From CAYXTW01 sp964452645 (GTDB taxonomy: Bacteria; Zixibacteria; MSB-5A5; GN15; PGXB01), in contig CAYVMO010000006.1 of assembly GCA_964452645.1 (NCBI GenBank), positions 62,001-126,000 on the forward strand: a DNA stretch of 64,000 nucleotides, read 5' to 3'. The stretch's first letter is position 1, and every line of letters starts with the position of its first letter. Of this stretch, positions 7,800 through 16,088 are shown in pieces. Below the pieces are notes generated by a model. That model was not told the origin of the DNA. It ran no database searches and was given only the letters and a program-made list of their open reading frames with translations. The translations under genes and the position numbers were made by a program.

Positions 7800-8309
7800 T
7801 TACCTGTTTTCCTCCGCCGAAACCGCCGAATCATACTGCCTTATTTGTTCCAGATACTCGACCTCGTCCTCCCAGTGCGACAGATACGGTCTGATCCAGC
7901 GACCACCGCTGCGATATGCCTTAAGAAGATAAGGATGCTCCTTGGTATCCCCTTCCACGCCGGAATAGTGAACATTAATCCACAGCAGCGCCGAATCGCC
8001 CATGACATTTATACTGTCGACAACCACGGCGGCAAGAGTATCGTATTTATAATCCAGCACCTGACGGAATTCCATGTAATCATCCAGGGAAATATCATCG
8101 GTATAGTACGAAAACTCGTTCTCATAAAGCACCGTTTTGTCACCCTCCATAACCCGATCGAAATATTCCTGGATCATGGCTTCGATAGCGGCCTCGTCGC
8201 TGCTTTCGACCGGCGGCTTTTCGACATCGGTTTTTGTTTCCTGATTATCAGAGCAGGCCCAAATAAGAAAAGCGACCATAATCAGCAAAAATATTTTAGA
8301 GTGTTTCAT
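7800..8309 (-). CDS. Putative lipoprotein of unknown function
   Basis: A 169-residue protein. MKHSKIFLLIMVAFLIWACS is a lipoprotein signal with lipobox IWAC. The mature part (EAAIEAMIQEYFDRVMEGD, then LLWINVHYSG and GGRWIRPYLSHW) looks like an NTF2-like or SnoaL-like cone fold, judged by the helix-then-sheet pattern only. The ATG at 8309 follows GGGGAGA and is preferred to a codon six residues upstream. It overlaps the end of the mutase gene by 14 bases, so it is translated from the same message. Why a lipoprotein sits in a propionate operon is unclear. Confidence 0.72.
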   Translation of the reverse strand: MKHSKIFLLIMVAFLIWACSDNQETKTDVEKPPVESSDEAAIEAMIQEYFDRVMEGDKTVLYENEFSYYTDDISLDDYMEFRQVLDYKYDTLAAVVVDSINVMGDSALLWINVHYSGVEGDTKEHPYLLKAYRSGGRWIRPYLSHWEDEVEYLEQIRQYDSAVSAEENR

Positions 8310-9864
8310 GATATTCTCCCCATACACTTCGCAAGCAATCCGCTATTTCACCCAGTGTGGCATAATTTTCGACCGCCTCGATAATCGGCGGTACGATATT
8401 ATCCTCACCCCGGGCAATTTCATCCAGATTATTTATACACTTTTCGACTTCATTATTGTCTCTGTTTTTTCGCAAATCGTTCAATTTTTTCACCTGCCTG
8501 ATTTCCAATTCCGGATCGACTTTCAATATATCAGGCGGAGATTCCATCCCGGTTTCAAAGCGATTGACACCCACCACAGTCGTCTCGTCTTTCTCGACAT
8601 TTTTCTGATGCTGATAGGCTGATCGCGCGATTTCATTTCTGAAATACCCGTCATCGACACACTTTACCGACCCGCCCCGCTGCTCGACAATATCCATTAT
8701 CTCATTGATTTTATTCTCCAGTTCATCGGTTATATATTCGACCAGGTATGACCCTCCCAGCGGATCGGCCGAATCGACTACACCCGATTCATAACCTATA
8801 ATCTGCTGCGTCCGCAGCGCGATTTCAGCCGCTTTTTCCGAGGGCAGCGCCAGCGCTTCATCGAACGAATTGGTATGCAGGGATTGCGTTCCGCCGAGCA
8901 CGGCGGCCAGTGCCTGTATCGTCGTTCGAATAATATTATTTTCCGGTTGCTGTGCGGTTAACGTCGAGCCTCCGGTCTGGGTGTGAAAGCGAAGCAGCAT
9001 AGACTTCTCCGATTTGGCGCCGTAATTCTCTTTCATAATTTTCGCCCAGATTCGACGCGCCGCCCGAAACTTGGCGATTTCCTCGAAAAGATTATTGTGC
9101 GCCGCGAAGAAAAACGATAATCGCGGTGCGAATAAGTCAATATCAAGACCGGCCTTCAGTGCGCTCTCGACATAGGCGCAGGCATTTGACAGTGTAAATG
9201 CGATTTCCTGCGCCGCCGTGGCGCCGGCTTCGCGAATATGATAACCGGAAATGGATATCGTGTTGAATTTTGGCAGATTATTTTTGGCGTATGCAAAAAT
9301 ATCGGTGATAATTCGCATCGACGGATGCGGTGGATAGATATATGTCCCCCTCGCAATAAATTCTTTCAGAATATCATTCTGAACCGTTCCGGATATTTTT
9401 TCGGGCAGTACATTTTGCTTTCTGGCGGTGATGATATACATCGCCAGAAGAATAACCGCCGTGGAGTTAATCGTCATCGACGTCGACACCTCACCAAGTG
9501 GAATCTTGTCAAACAATGTTTCCATGTCGGCCAGCGAATCGATAGCGACACCGGTGCGACCAACCTCTCCCTTAGCCAATGCATGATCGGAGTCATATCC
9601 GATTTGCGTCGCCAGATCAAAAGCAACCGATAACCCGGTCTGGCCGCGCTTTAGAAGATAATGAAATCTTTGATTGGTCTCTTCGGCGGTACCGAAACCG
9701 GCGTACTGGCGCATGGTCCACAACCGCCCGCGATACATATCCCTGTAAATCCCACGGGTAAACGGATATTCGCCCGGCTTACCGATATCTTTGTTTTTTG
9801 TATTGCCTTTATCCGCGACAACCGGAATATCTATACCCGACGAGGTTGTCTTTTTTCCGGGCAT
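8296..9864 (-). CDS. Methylmalonyl-CoA mutase, catalytic (large) subunit, copy 2
   Basis: A 522-residue TIM-barrel subunit without the B12-binding domain. GEYPFTRGIYRDMYRGRLWTMRQYAGFGTAEETN and the stretch RFHTQTGGSTLTAQQPENN are characteristic of the methylmalonyl-CoA mutase family, as is GGTQSLHTNSFDEA. It needs a separate cobalamin subunit, and the only one in the window is at 15638. It starts one base after the biotin-carrier stop codon, showing tight coupling. It is clearly related to the subunit at 16089 but well diverged, so it could prefer another acyl-CoA (for example ethylmalonyl-, isobutyryl- or hydroxyisobutyryl-CoA); substrate residues cannot be assigned here. Confidence 0.9.
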   Translation of the reverse strand: MPGKKTTSSGIDIPVVADKGNTKNKDIGKPGEYPFTRGIYRDMYRGRLWTMRQYAGFGTAEETNQRFHYLLKRGQTGLSVAFDLATQIGYDSDHALAKGEVGRTGVAIDSLADMETLFDKIPLGEVSTSMTINSTAVILLAMYIITARKQNVLPEKISGTVQNDILKEFIARGTYIYPPHPSMRIITDIFAYAKNNLPKFNTISISGYHIREAGATAAQEIAFTLSNACAYVESALKAGLDIDLFAPRLSFFFAAHNNLFEEIAKFRAARRIWAKIMKENYGAKSEKSMLLRFHTQTGGSTLTAQQPENNIIRTTIQALAAVLGGTQSLHTNSFDEALALPSEKAAEIALRTQQIIGYESGVVDSADPLGGSYLVEYITDELENKINEIMDIVEQRGGSVKCVDDGYFRNEIARSAYQHQKNVEKDETTVVGVNRFETGMESPPDILKVDPELEIRQVKKLNDLRKNRDNNEVEKCINNLDEIARGEDNIVPPIIEAVENYATLGEIADCLRSVWGEYHETL

Positions 9865-10386
9865 CTATTCCAGCTCCACCAGATTATCGCTTTTATCGAC
9901 CGCCTGACCGGCCGTAACGAATATCTCCCGGATAATTCCATCATACGGCGCTTTAATCATATTTTCCATTTTCATGGCTTCAATGATTAGCAATGTTTTG
10001 CCTTTTGCAACCTTATCACCCGACTTTACTATCGTCGAAAGAACCATCCCCGGCATCGGTGCCTTGACGATTTTATCCCCGGGATCATCGGCCGATGATC
10101 CCGCCTTTTTCCTCAATTCGGCCAGGTTGTACGGTTCAACGCGGACATTCAAAACCTTGCCGTCGATAAAAACTTCCAGGCCGCGACCATTACGGGAAAT
10201 GCTAATCTCAGTTGAACCATCATTGACTTTGAAAAGAAATTTATCCGTCGCCAATTGATCGACCGCAACCTCATATCCGGCGCCGTTAAACTCGATCAAG
10301 AAATCTTTATCCCGCGGAGTCAGTTCGATATCGAACTCGTGATCCTCGACCGTTACGATGTATCTATCTTTAAACTCTTTCCTCAT
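9865..10386 (-). CDS. Biotin carboxyl carrier subunit of acyl-CoA carboxylase
   Basis: A 173-residue protein. The first 90 residues are a beta-rich linker domain like the BT region of propionyl-CoA carboxylase alpha, and residues 105-173 are a biotinyl domain with the lysine-carrying loop EAMKMEN (biotinylated K139) and the partner turn APMPGM. It carries CO2 from the biotin carboxylase to the carboxyltransferase. It sits 6 bases after the biotin carboxylase gene and abuts the mutase gene. Having BC and BCCP on separate chains resembles archaeal and anaerobe acyl-CoA carboxylases rather than fused PccA. Confidence 0.9.
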   Translation of the reverse strand: MRKEFKDRYIVTVEDHEFDIELTPRDKDFLIEFNGAGYEVAVDQLATDKFLFKVNDGSTEISISRNGRGLEVFIDGKVLNVRVEPYNLAELRKKAGSSADDPGDKIVKAPMPGMVLSTIVKSGDKVAKGKTLLIIEAMKMENMIKAPYDGIIREIFVTAGQAVDKSDNLVELE

Positions 10387-10392
10387 CTTCTC

Positions 10393-11919
10393 TTATGTAC
10401 GATACAATCGTTTTACACCTTCAGTGCGATAATGCTGCACCCAGCCGCTGCGTTTTTCAGCGCCCTTTTTAAAAGTGAGCTTTACCCGTCGGCTGTTAAT
10501 ATGGTTATAGATTATCGCCGCAATCGCAGCTTTTATCATTTGGTCGGATTCGGTCGTTTCAAAATTCCGGTCAGGGAACTCGGCGTCGATAAAATCGGTC
10601 GCATAATCGCCGCTTTGAAACAATTTCGACCGCATCACGGCGCGGGCGAAGCCGATCGTCGACTGAACACCGGAAATACGATATTCCTTCAAGGCCCGCT
10701 CGGTGCGGTCGATCGCCTCCTTACGATCTTTTCCCCAGACAATCATCTTCGATATAATCGGGTCATAGTACATCGGTATTTCCGAGCCGGTCACGACCCC
10801 CGCATCGACCCGTACGCCCGGGCCTGATGGCTCCCGATATTCAATAATTCTCCCGGTCGACGGCATAAAATTCCGGTTAGCATCCTCGGCGTAGATACGA
10901 CACTCGATCGCATGACCGCGCGGCCCAATATCTTTTTGTTTAATCGACAACTTCCGCCCTTCGGCGATTTTTATCTGTTCGCGGACCAGATCGATACCGG
11001 TCACCATCTCGCTCACCGGATGCTCGACTTGTAATCGTGTATTAACCTCCAGAAAATAAAACGAACGGTCCTCGTCGACCAGAAATTCGACGGTACCGGC
11101 CCCGACATAACCGGATTCGAGGGCGATATTCACCGCCGCCTCCCCTATCTTTTTACGAAGTTCCGGTGTCACGGCGCACGACGGTGATTCCTCGATTACT
11201 TTTTGATGCCGCCTTTGTATTGAACATTCGCGCTCGCCAAGATAGACGGCATTACCGTGCTCATCGGTGAGAATCTGAATCTCGATATGTCGCGGTCGTT
11301 TGAGATATTTTTCCATATACACACGGCCATCACCAAAAGCCGACCCGGCCTCGCGCGCGGCCGATTCGATTGATTCAATAAGTACATTTTCCGATTCAAC
11401 GACCCGCATCCCTTTACCGCCACCACCAGCGGCTGCTTTAATGAGCACCGGGAAGCCAATCTTATTTGCCTTAGAAAGTACATTATCTTTTTCTTTTATG
11501 TCAAATTCGGCTCCGGGCACAACCGGCAAACCGGCCTTAAGAGCCATTTTGCGCGCGACTAATTTATCACCTAATAGTGCAATCGTATCCGATTTCGGCC
11601 CAATAAAAATTATCCCATTATCCTTGCACAATTTCGCGAAAGTGGCGTTCTCGGCCAGGAAACCGTACCCAGGATGCACCGCCTCGGCTCCTGATTTTTC
11701 TGCTATCTCGATAATCTTTTTCTGATTTAAGTAACTTTCTACTGAAGGTGCCGGTCCGACATTGTAGACTTCATCGGCCATACGAACATGATAAGCGGTG
11801 CGGTCGCAGTCGGAGTAGATGGCGACCGATTTAACACCGGCGTCGCGGCATCCGCGCATAATCCGTACCGCGATCTCCCCCCGATTCGCCACCAGTATTT
11901 TTGTGATTCGTTTATTCAT
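10393..11919 (-). CDS. Biotin carboxylase subunit of acyl-CoA (propionyl-CoA) carboxylase
   Basis: A 508-residue ATP-grasp enzyme that carboxylates biotin with ATP and bicarbonate. KILVANRGEIAVRI opens the N-terminal Rossmann domain, the glycine-rich ATP lid AAAGGGGKGMR is present, and the active-site EVNTRLQVEHPVSE ends the central domain. It lies 6 bases downstream of the carboxyltransferase gene and 6 upstream of the carrier gene. With those neighbours propionyl-CoA is the expected acceptor, though acetyl-CoA use cannot be excluded by sequence alone. The C-terminal 50 residues (after RNFETTES) are an extension beyond the usual biotin carboxylase end. Confidence 0.93.
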   Translation of the reverse strand: MNKRITKILVANRGEIAVRIMRGCRDAGVKSVAIYSDCDRTAYHVRMADEVYNVGPAPSVESYLNQKKIIEIAEKSGAEAVHPGYGFLAENATFAKLCKDNGIIFIGPKSDTIALLGDKLVARKMALKAGLPVVPGAEFDIKEKDNVLSKANKIGFPVLIKAAAGGGGKGMRVVESENVLIESIESAAREAGSAFGDGRVYMEKYLKRPRHIEIQILTDEHGNAVYLGERECSIQRRHQKVIEESPSCAVTPELRKKIGEAAVNIALESGYVGAGTVEFLVDEDRSFYFLEVNTRLQVEHPVSEMVTGIDLVREQIKIAEGRKLSIKQKDIGPRGHAIECRIYAEDANRNFMPSTGRIIEYREPSGPGVRVDAGVVTGSEIPMYYDPIISKMIVWGKDRKEAIDRTERALKEYRISGVQSTIGFARAVMRSKLFQSGDYATDFIDAEFPDRNFETTESDQMIKAAIAAIIYNHINSRRVKLTFKKGAEKRSGWVQHYRTEGVKRLYRT

Positions 11920-11925
11920 TTTTTA

Positions 11926-13476
11926 CTACAACGGTATATTTCCATGTTTCTTTGGTGGGTTGCTGTCTTTTTTGGTCTCCAGCATCTCAAAGGCGCGGAT
12001 CAATCGCGGACGAGTCGTTTTCGGTTCGATTATATCATCCAGATAACCCCGCCCGGCCGCAATAAACGGATTGGCAAACTTATCACGATATTCCTCGGTT
12101 TTCTTTTCAATCTCTTTTTCTGGATCCTTAACATCGGCGATTTCCTTACGGAAAATAATCTCGACCGCCCCCTTGGGACCCATCACCGCAATCTCGGCCG
12201 TCGGCCAGGCGTAGTTCATATCGCCGCGAATATGCTTGGAATTCATAACGTCGTACGCCCCGCCGTACGCCTTACGGGTAATGACCGTCACTTTCGGAAC
12301 CGTCGCCTCACAGTACGCGTACAATAGCTTCGCACCGTTTTTAATAATTCCTCCGTGCTCCTGATCGGTGCCGGGCAGAAATCCGGGGACGTCCTCGAAA
12401 GTCAGAATCGGAATATTGAAAGCATCGCAGAAACGAATAAACCGCGCCGCCTTATTCGAGGAATTGATATCCAGGCACCCGGCCAGTACCGCCGGCTGAT
12501 TGGCAATAATCCCGATCGACCGACCGCCCAATCGTGCAAAACCGACCACGATATTGGTCGCAAAATCGGCATGCACTTCCAGAAATTCGTTATTATCGAC
12601 CACATGATGAATCACATCTTTGATATCGTACGATTTATTCGGATTATCCGGCACAATTGTATTAAGTGCCTCTTCCGTTCTGTCAACCGGGTCATCGGTT
12701 TCGATAAGCGGCGGATCTTCGAGATTATTCTGCGGGAAATAGCTGATTAATTTTCGTAACGTCGTGATGGCATCGGCCTCGTTTTCACACGCAAAATGCG
12801 CCACGCCCGATTTGGAGGCATGCACTACCGCCCCGCCCAGGTCTTCGGAAGTTACATGTTCATGCGTTACCGTCTTGACCACGTTCGGTCCCGTGACAAA
12901 CATGTACGATGTCTTTTTGACCATGATCGTAAAATCCGTAATGGCGGGGCTGTACACCGCACCGCCGGCGCAGGGACCGAGTATAACCGACACTTGCGGC
13001 ACCACGCCCGAAGCCAGCGTATTGCGCAGAAAAATATCGGCGTAACCGCCCAGCGAAACGACGCCTTCTTGAATCCGCGCCCCGCCCGAATCGTTAAGAC
13101 CGATTACCGGCGCACCGACCTTCATCGCCATATCCATAATCTTGCAGATTTTTTCCGCATGAGCGCCGGATAGAGAACCGCCGAATACCGTAAAATCCTG
13201 CGAGAACACAAATATCATGCGGCCGTCAATCGTCCCACAACCGGTGACAACACCATCGCCGAAAATTCGTTTTTCCGCCAGCCCGAAATCATGACTGCGG
13301 TGAGTGACAAACATATCGAATTCTTCAAAAGAATCCTTGTCGAGAAGTAATTCCAGCCTCTCGCGGGCGGTAAGCTTTCCCTTCTGATGCTGGGCTTCGA
13401 TTTTCTCTTGGCCGCCACCCAATCGCGCTTTATGGCGCATCTCGTTTAGTTTTTTTAATTTTTCTTCAAGTTCCAT
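11926..13476 (-). CDS. Acyl-CoA carboxylase carboxyltransferase subunit (PccB-like)
   Basis: A 516-residue crotonase-superfamily enzyme with N and C carboxyltransferase halves. The oxyanion-hole segments are visible: GGSLSGAHAEKI and NDSGGARIQEG in the first half, GFLPGTDQEHGGIIKNGAK and ITRKAYGGAYDVM in the second. It transfers CO2 from biotin to propionyl-CoA to make (S)-methylmalonyl-CoA. The same fold serves methylmalonyl-CoA decarboxylase alpha and transcarboxylase 12S, but no membrane decarboxylase subunit is nearby. The Asp of the second-half oxyanion region that favours propionyl-CoA appears present (GAYDVM). It is 6 bases before the biotin carboxylase gene. Confidence 0.93.
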   Translation of the reverse strand: MELEEKLKKLNEMRHKARLGGGQEKIEAQHQKGKLTARERLELLLDKDSFEEFDMFVTHRSHDFGLAEKRIFGDGVVTGCGTIDGRMIFVFSQDFTVFGGSLSGAHAEKICKIMDMAMKVGAPVIGLNDSGGARIQEGVVSLGGYADIFLRNTLASGVVPQVSVILGPCAGGAVYSPAITDFTIMVKKTSYMFVTGPNVVKTVTHEHVTSEDLGGAVVHASKSGVAHFACENEADAITTLRKLISYFPQNNLEDPPLIETDDPVDRTEEALNTIVPDNPNKSYDIKDVIHHVVDNNEFLEVHADFATNIVVGFARLGGRSIGIIANQPAVLAGCLDINSSNKAARFIRFCDAFNIPILTFEDVPGFLPGTDQEHGGIIKNGAKLLYAYCEATVPKVTVITRKAYGGAYDVMNSKHIRGDMNYAWPTAEIAVMGPKGAVEIIFRKEIADVKDPEKEIEKKTEEYRDKFANPFIAAGRGYLDDIIEPKTTRPRLIRAFEMLETKKDSNPPKKHGNIPL

Positions 13477-13529
13477 AGGCCTTGAATACTCATTTAATTT
13501 TAACAGACAATTCTTTAAACTACAATTCG

Positions 13530-13590
13530 CAGGGGCGATCCATGCGGTCGCCCTCGTTTAAAGAGGGCGGGGGCAAGCCCCGCCCCTACG
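13530..13590. repeat. Palindromic GC-rich repeat inside the operon
   Basis: CAGGGGCG at the left and CGCCCCTAC at the right are inverted. Two nested hairpins lie inside: GGGCGAT...GTCGCCC on the left and GGGGGCAAGCCCC on the right. It fills the 109-base gap between the MBL and carboxyltransferase genes, overlapping the end of the former. Confidence 0.55.
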
Positions 13591-14419
13591 CTATTTTACT
13601 GACTGCTACTGTACCATCCTCCTGCGTTAATTTCCCGATTTTTATATTTATATCATGGTCAAAAACAATCGCGTTATCCAGTTCAACTAATCGTTCATAC
13701 AATTGACGTTTTACATCCATCGTGCGCGTCGGGTCAAGATCCAATCCCGACACATAAGGTACTTTCAGGAAGTACGACGATGGCAATATATCGGCATAGT
13801 ACACGACCGTAACACCGTCGGAAACCGCCTCGATCGCCTGATGTCCCGGCGTATGCCCGCCGGTTACGACGGCTTTGATATCCGGCATAATTTCAAAATC
13901 GCCATCTATCAATTCCAATTGACCGGATTCTTCAAGCGCCGACAATCGCTCCGGGATGTACACCGCCGCGGTTCGTTCGTTGGGATTCATGGCATCATCC
14001 CATTCTCTTTTTTGCACGATGTACTTCGCCTTCGGGAATCTCGGTACGTACTTACCATCGACGCTTTTAACCGCACCGCCGACATGATCGGTGTGAAGAT
14101 GACTTAAAAACACGATATCGATATCATCTGGCGTCAGACCGATTTCTTTCAAACCGGTTTCCATCGCGGTATCACCCTTGATCGCATAAATTTTCTTTTC
14201 TTTATCACTCAGACAATCACCCAGACCGGTATCGAATAGGATATTTTTACCGTGTGCCTTCAAAACAAACAGGTTCGTCTCCATCGCAATCAGATTATTC
14301 TCATCGGCCTCTGTAAACCGACTCCAGATTTTTTTGGGGACGATCCCAAACATGGATCCCCCGTCAAGTCGGAACTGCCGTTCGACAAAGGGCTTAATTT
14401 CAAACGAGCCGAATTTCAT
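13586..14419 (-). CDS. Metallo-beta-lactamase-fold hydrolase
   Basis: A 277-residue MBL-fold protein with the zinc motif SHLHTDHVGG, the later GGHTPGHQ (third His) and YYADILPS (bridging Asp). It resembles the lactonase/AHL-hydrolase-like branch. Its stop-start gap to the acyl-CoA dehydrogenase is 3 bases, so it is part of the propionate operon; a thioesterase or lactonase role with acyl-CoA intermediates is possible but unproven. A palindromic repeat begins within its last codons. Confidence 0.82.
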   Translation of the reverse strand: MKFGSFEIKPFVERQFRLDGGSMFGIVPKKIWSRFTEADENNLIAMETNLFVLKAHGKNILFDTGLGDCLSDKEKKIYAIKGDTAMETGLKEIGLTPDDIDIVFLSHLHTDHVGGAVKSVDGKYVPRFPKAKYIVQKREWDDAMNPNERTAAVYIPERLSALEESGQLELIDGDFEIMPDIKAVVTGGHTPGHQAIEAVSDGVTVVYYADILPSSYFLKVPYVSGLDLDPTRTMDVKRQLYERLVELDNAIVFDHDINIKIGKLTQEDGTVAVSKIA

Positions 14420-14422
14420 AAT

Positions 14423-15568
14423 CTAACGCAAATAGTTGCCGGCAATCACGAGCCGCTGCACTTCGGATGTGCCTTCATAAATTTCCAGCACCCGCTGGTC
14501 ACGATACAATTTTTCGATTACCGAAAATTCCCCGATATACCCGTAGCCGGAATGAACCTGCATCGCCCGATCGACGCAAAAACCGGCCGTTTCGGAGGCA
14601 AACAGCTTCGCCTGAGCCGCTTCGAGCGAAAAGCGCACACCGGCATCCTGCATTTGCGCCGCTTTGTACGTCAGCACTCGCGCCGCCTCGAGTTTTGTCC
14701 CCATATCGGCAATCATCCACTGAATCGCCTGCAATTTGGCTATCGGCGCCCCGAACGCGATTCTGCTTTTGGCGTACTTAACCGATTCATCCAGCGCTCT
14801 CTGCGCAACGCCGAGAGCCTGTGCCGCTACACCGATGCGCGCCCCATCGAGTGTGTTCATGGCAATCTTGAAACCCTTACCGGTTTCACCCAGCTGCTGT
14901 GATGTTCGCACCCGAACATCTTTTAACTCGATCCGTCCCGTCGTCGCCAGACGCATCCCCATTTTATGCTTTAATGTAAAGCTTTTCCAGCCCGGCGTCT
15001 TGGTTTCGACCAGAATCGTCGATACTTTCGGACGTCCTTCACCCGACTCGCCGATTCGACAGAACAGCACCGCCAGATCAGCGGCATCGCCATGCATGAT
15101 AAAAATCTTCTCGCCGTTGATGACGAAATCGTCGCCGTCAATCATCGCCACCGTCTGCTGATTGGCCGCATCCGATCCGGCATTGCGTTCGGTCAGTGCA
15201 AAACAGGGTATAATCTCACCGGTAGCGCATTTGGGGACGTACTTCTTTTTCTGCTCTTCAGTACCGAACATAAATATCGGATAGGTCGCAAGCTCGGGCA
15301 CCGCCGCCAGAAGCGCCGTCGGAGCATCATAGTACGCCAACTCCTCGATTAGCGTGATATATTCAAGATTGGAATATCCGCCGCCGCCATATTCCTTCGG
15401 CATCATAAAACCGACCAGACCGGCCGCCGCCAATTTTCTATAAAAATCATACGGGAATGATTCCTCTTTGCGATCCAGCTCCTGGCAGACTGGAAGAATC
15501 TCCTTTTCTCCAAACTCTTTGACACGATCCCGAACCGCCTGCTGTCTTTCGTCTACGTTATAGGGCAT
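14423..15568 (-). CDS. Acyl-CoA dehydrogenase
   Basis: A 381-residue flavoprotein of the usual family length that oxidises acyl-CoA at the alpha-beta bond and passes electrons to ETF. ALTERNAGSDAA (FAD/substrate loop) and the C-terminal signature QVHSGYGYIGEFSVIEKLYRDQRVLEIYEGTSEVQR are present; the Glu in EIYEGT is the likely catalytic base as in short-chain enzymes. Operon context points to a short or branched acyl-CoA feeding propionyl-CoA, such as in valine, isoleucine or odd-chain fatty acid breakdown. No ETF genes are in the window. Confidence 0.92.
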   Translation of the reverse strand: MPYNVDERQQAVRDRVKEFGEKEILPVCQELDRKEESFPYDFYRKLAAAGLVGFMMPKEYGGGGYSNLEYITLIEELAYYDAPTALLAAVPELATYPIFMFGTEEQKKKYVPKCATGEIIPCFALTERNAGSDAANQQTVAMIDGDDFVINGEKIFIMHGDAADLAVLFCRIGESGEGRPKVSTILVETKTPGWKSFTLKHKMGMRLATTGRIELKDVRVRTSQQLGETGKGFKIAMNTLDGARIGVAAQALGVAQRALDESVKYAKSRIAFGAPIAKLQAIQWMIADMGTKLEAARVLTYKAAQMQDAGVRFSLEAAQAKLFASETAGFCVDRAMQVHSGYGYIGEFSVIEKLYRDQRVLEIYEGTSEVQRLVIAGNYLR

Positions 15569-15637
15569 CTCTCCTCCTGAGAAAGAAATTTATCGCCGCC
15601 GATTGCACTATAAAAACAATAAGTTCAATCGAGGCCG

Positions 15638-16057
15638 TTACATTATTTTTTCATCGCGTTTGCGCCCGGCCACAGCCTCACGCACGTATTGCACCGTCTC
15701 CTCGGTCGTCGCGCCGGGCGTGAACAGTTTACTTATACCCATCTTTTCCAGCGCCTTGATATCCTCGTCGGGGATAATCCCGCCGCCAAAAAGGATAATA
15801 TTGTCCGCTTTTTTCTCGTTCAGCAGTTTCCGGATAGCGGGAAAAAGCGTCATGTGCGCGCCGGAGAGAATCGACACCCCGACGGCGTCAACATCTTCCT
15901 GAATAGCGGCGTTGACAATCATCTCCGGGGTCTGTCTCAGACCGGTATAAATAACCTCGAAACCGGCGTCCCGGAAAGCCGACGCGATAACTTTAATCCC
16001 GCGATCGTGCCCGTCCAGTCCCGGTTTGGCCAGCAAAACTCTGATTTTTTCCGACAT
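15638..16057 (-). CDS. Methylmalonyl-CoA mutase B12-binding (small) subunit
   Basis: A 139-residue cobalamin-binding flavodoxin-like domain. The base-off/His-on motif DxHxxG is present as DGHDRG (15-20) with axial ligand H17. GVSILSGAHMTL and LFGGGIIPDED supply the other cobalamin-contacting loops. It carries adenosylcobalamin for the catalytic subunit encoded 31 bases upstream (16089-17762), with which it forms a split mutase, as in many archaea and anaerobes. It is the only such domain in the window, so it may also serve the second catalytic subunit at 8296. Confidence 0.93.
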   Translation of the reverse strand: MSEKIRVLLAKPGLDGHDRGIKVIASAFRDAGFEVIYTGLRQTPEMIVNAAIQEDVDAVGVSILSGAHMTLFPAIRKLLNEKKADNIILFGGGIIPDEDIKALEKMGISKLFTPGATTEETVQYVREAVAGRKRDEKIM

Positions 16058-16088
16058 ACAATCTCTGTATTAAAGAATATATTAATAT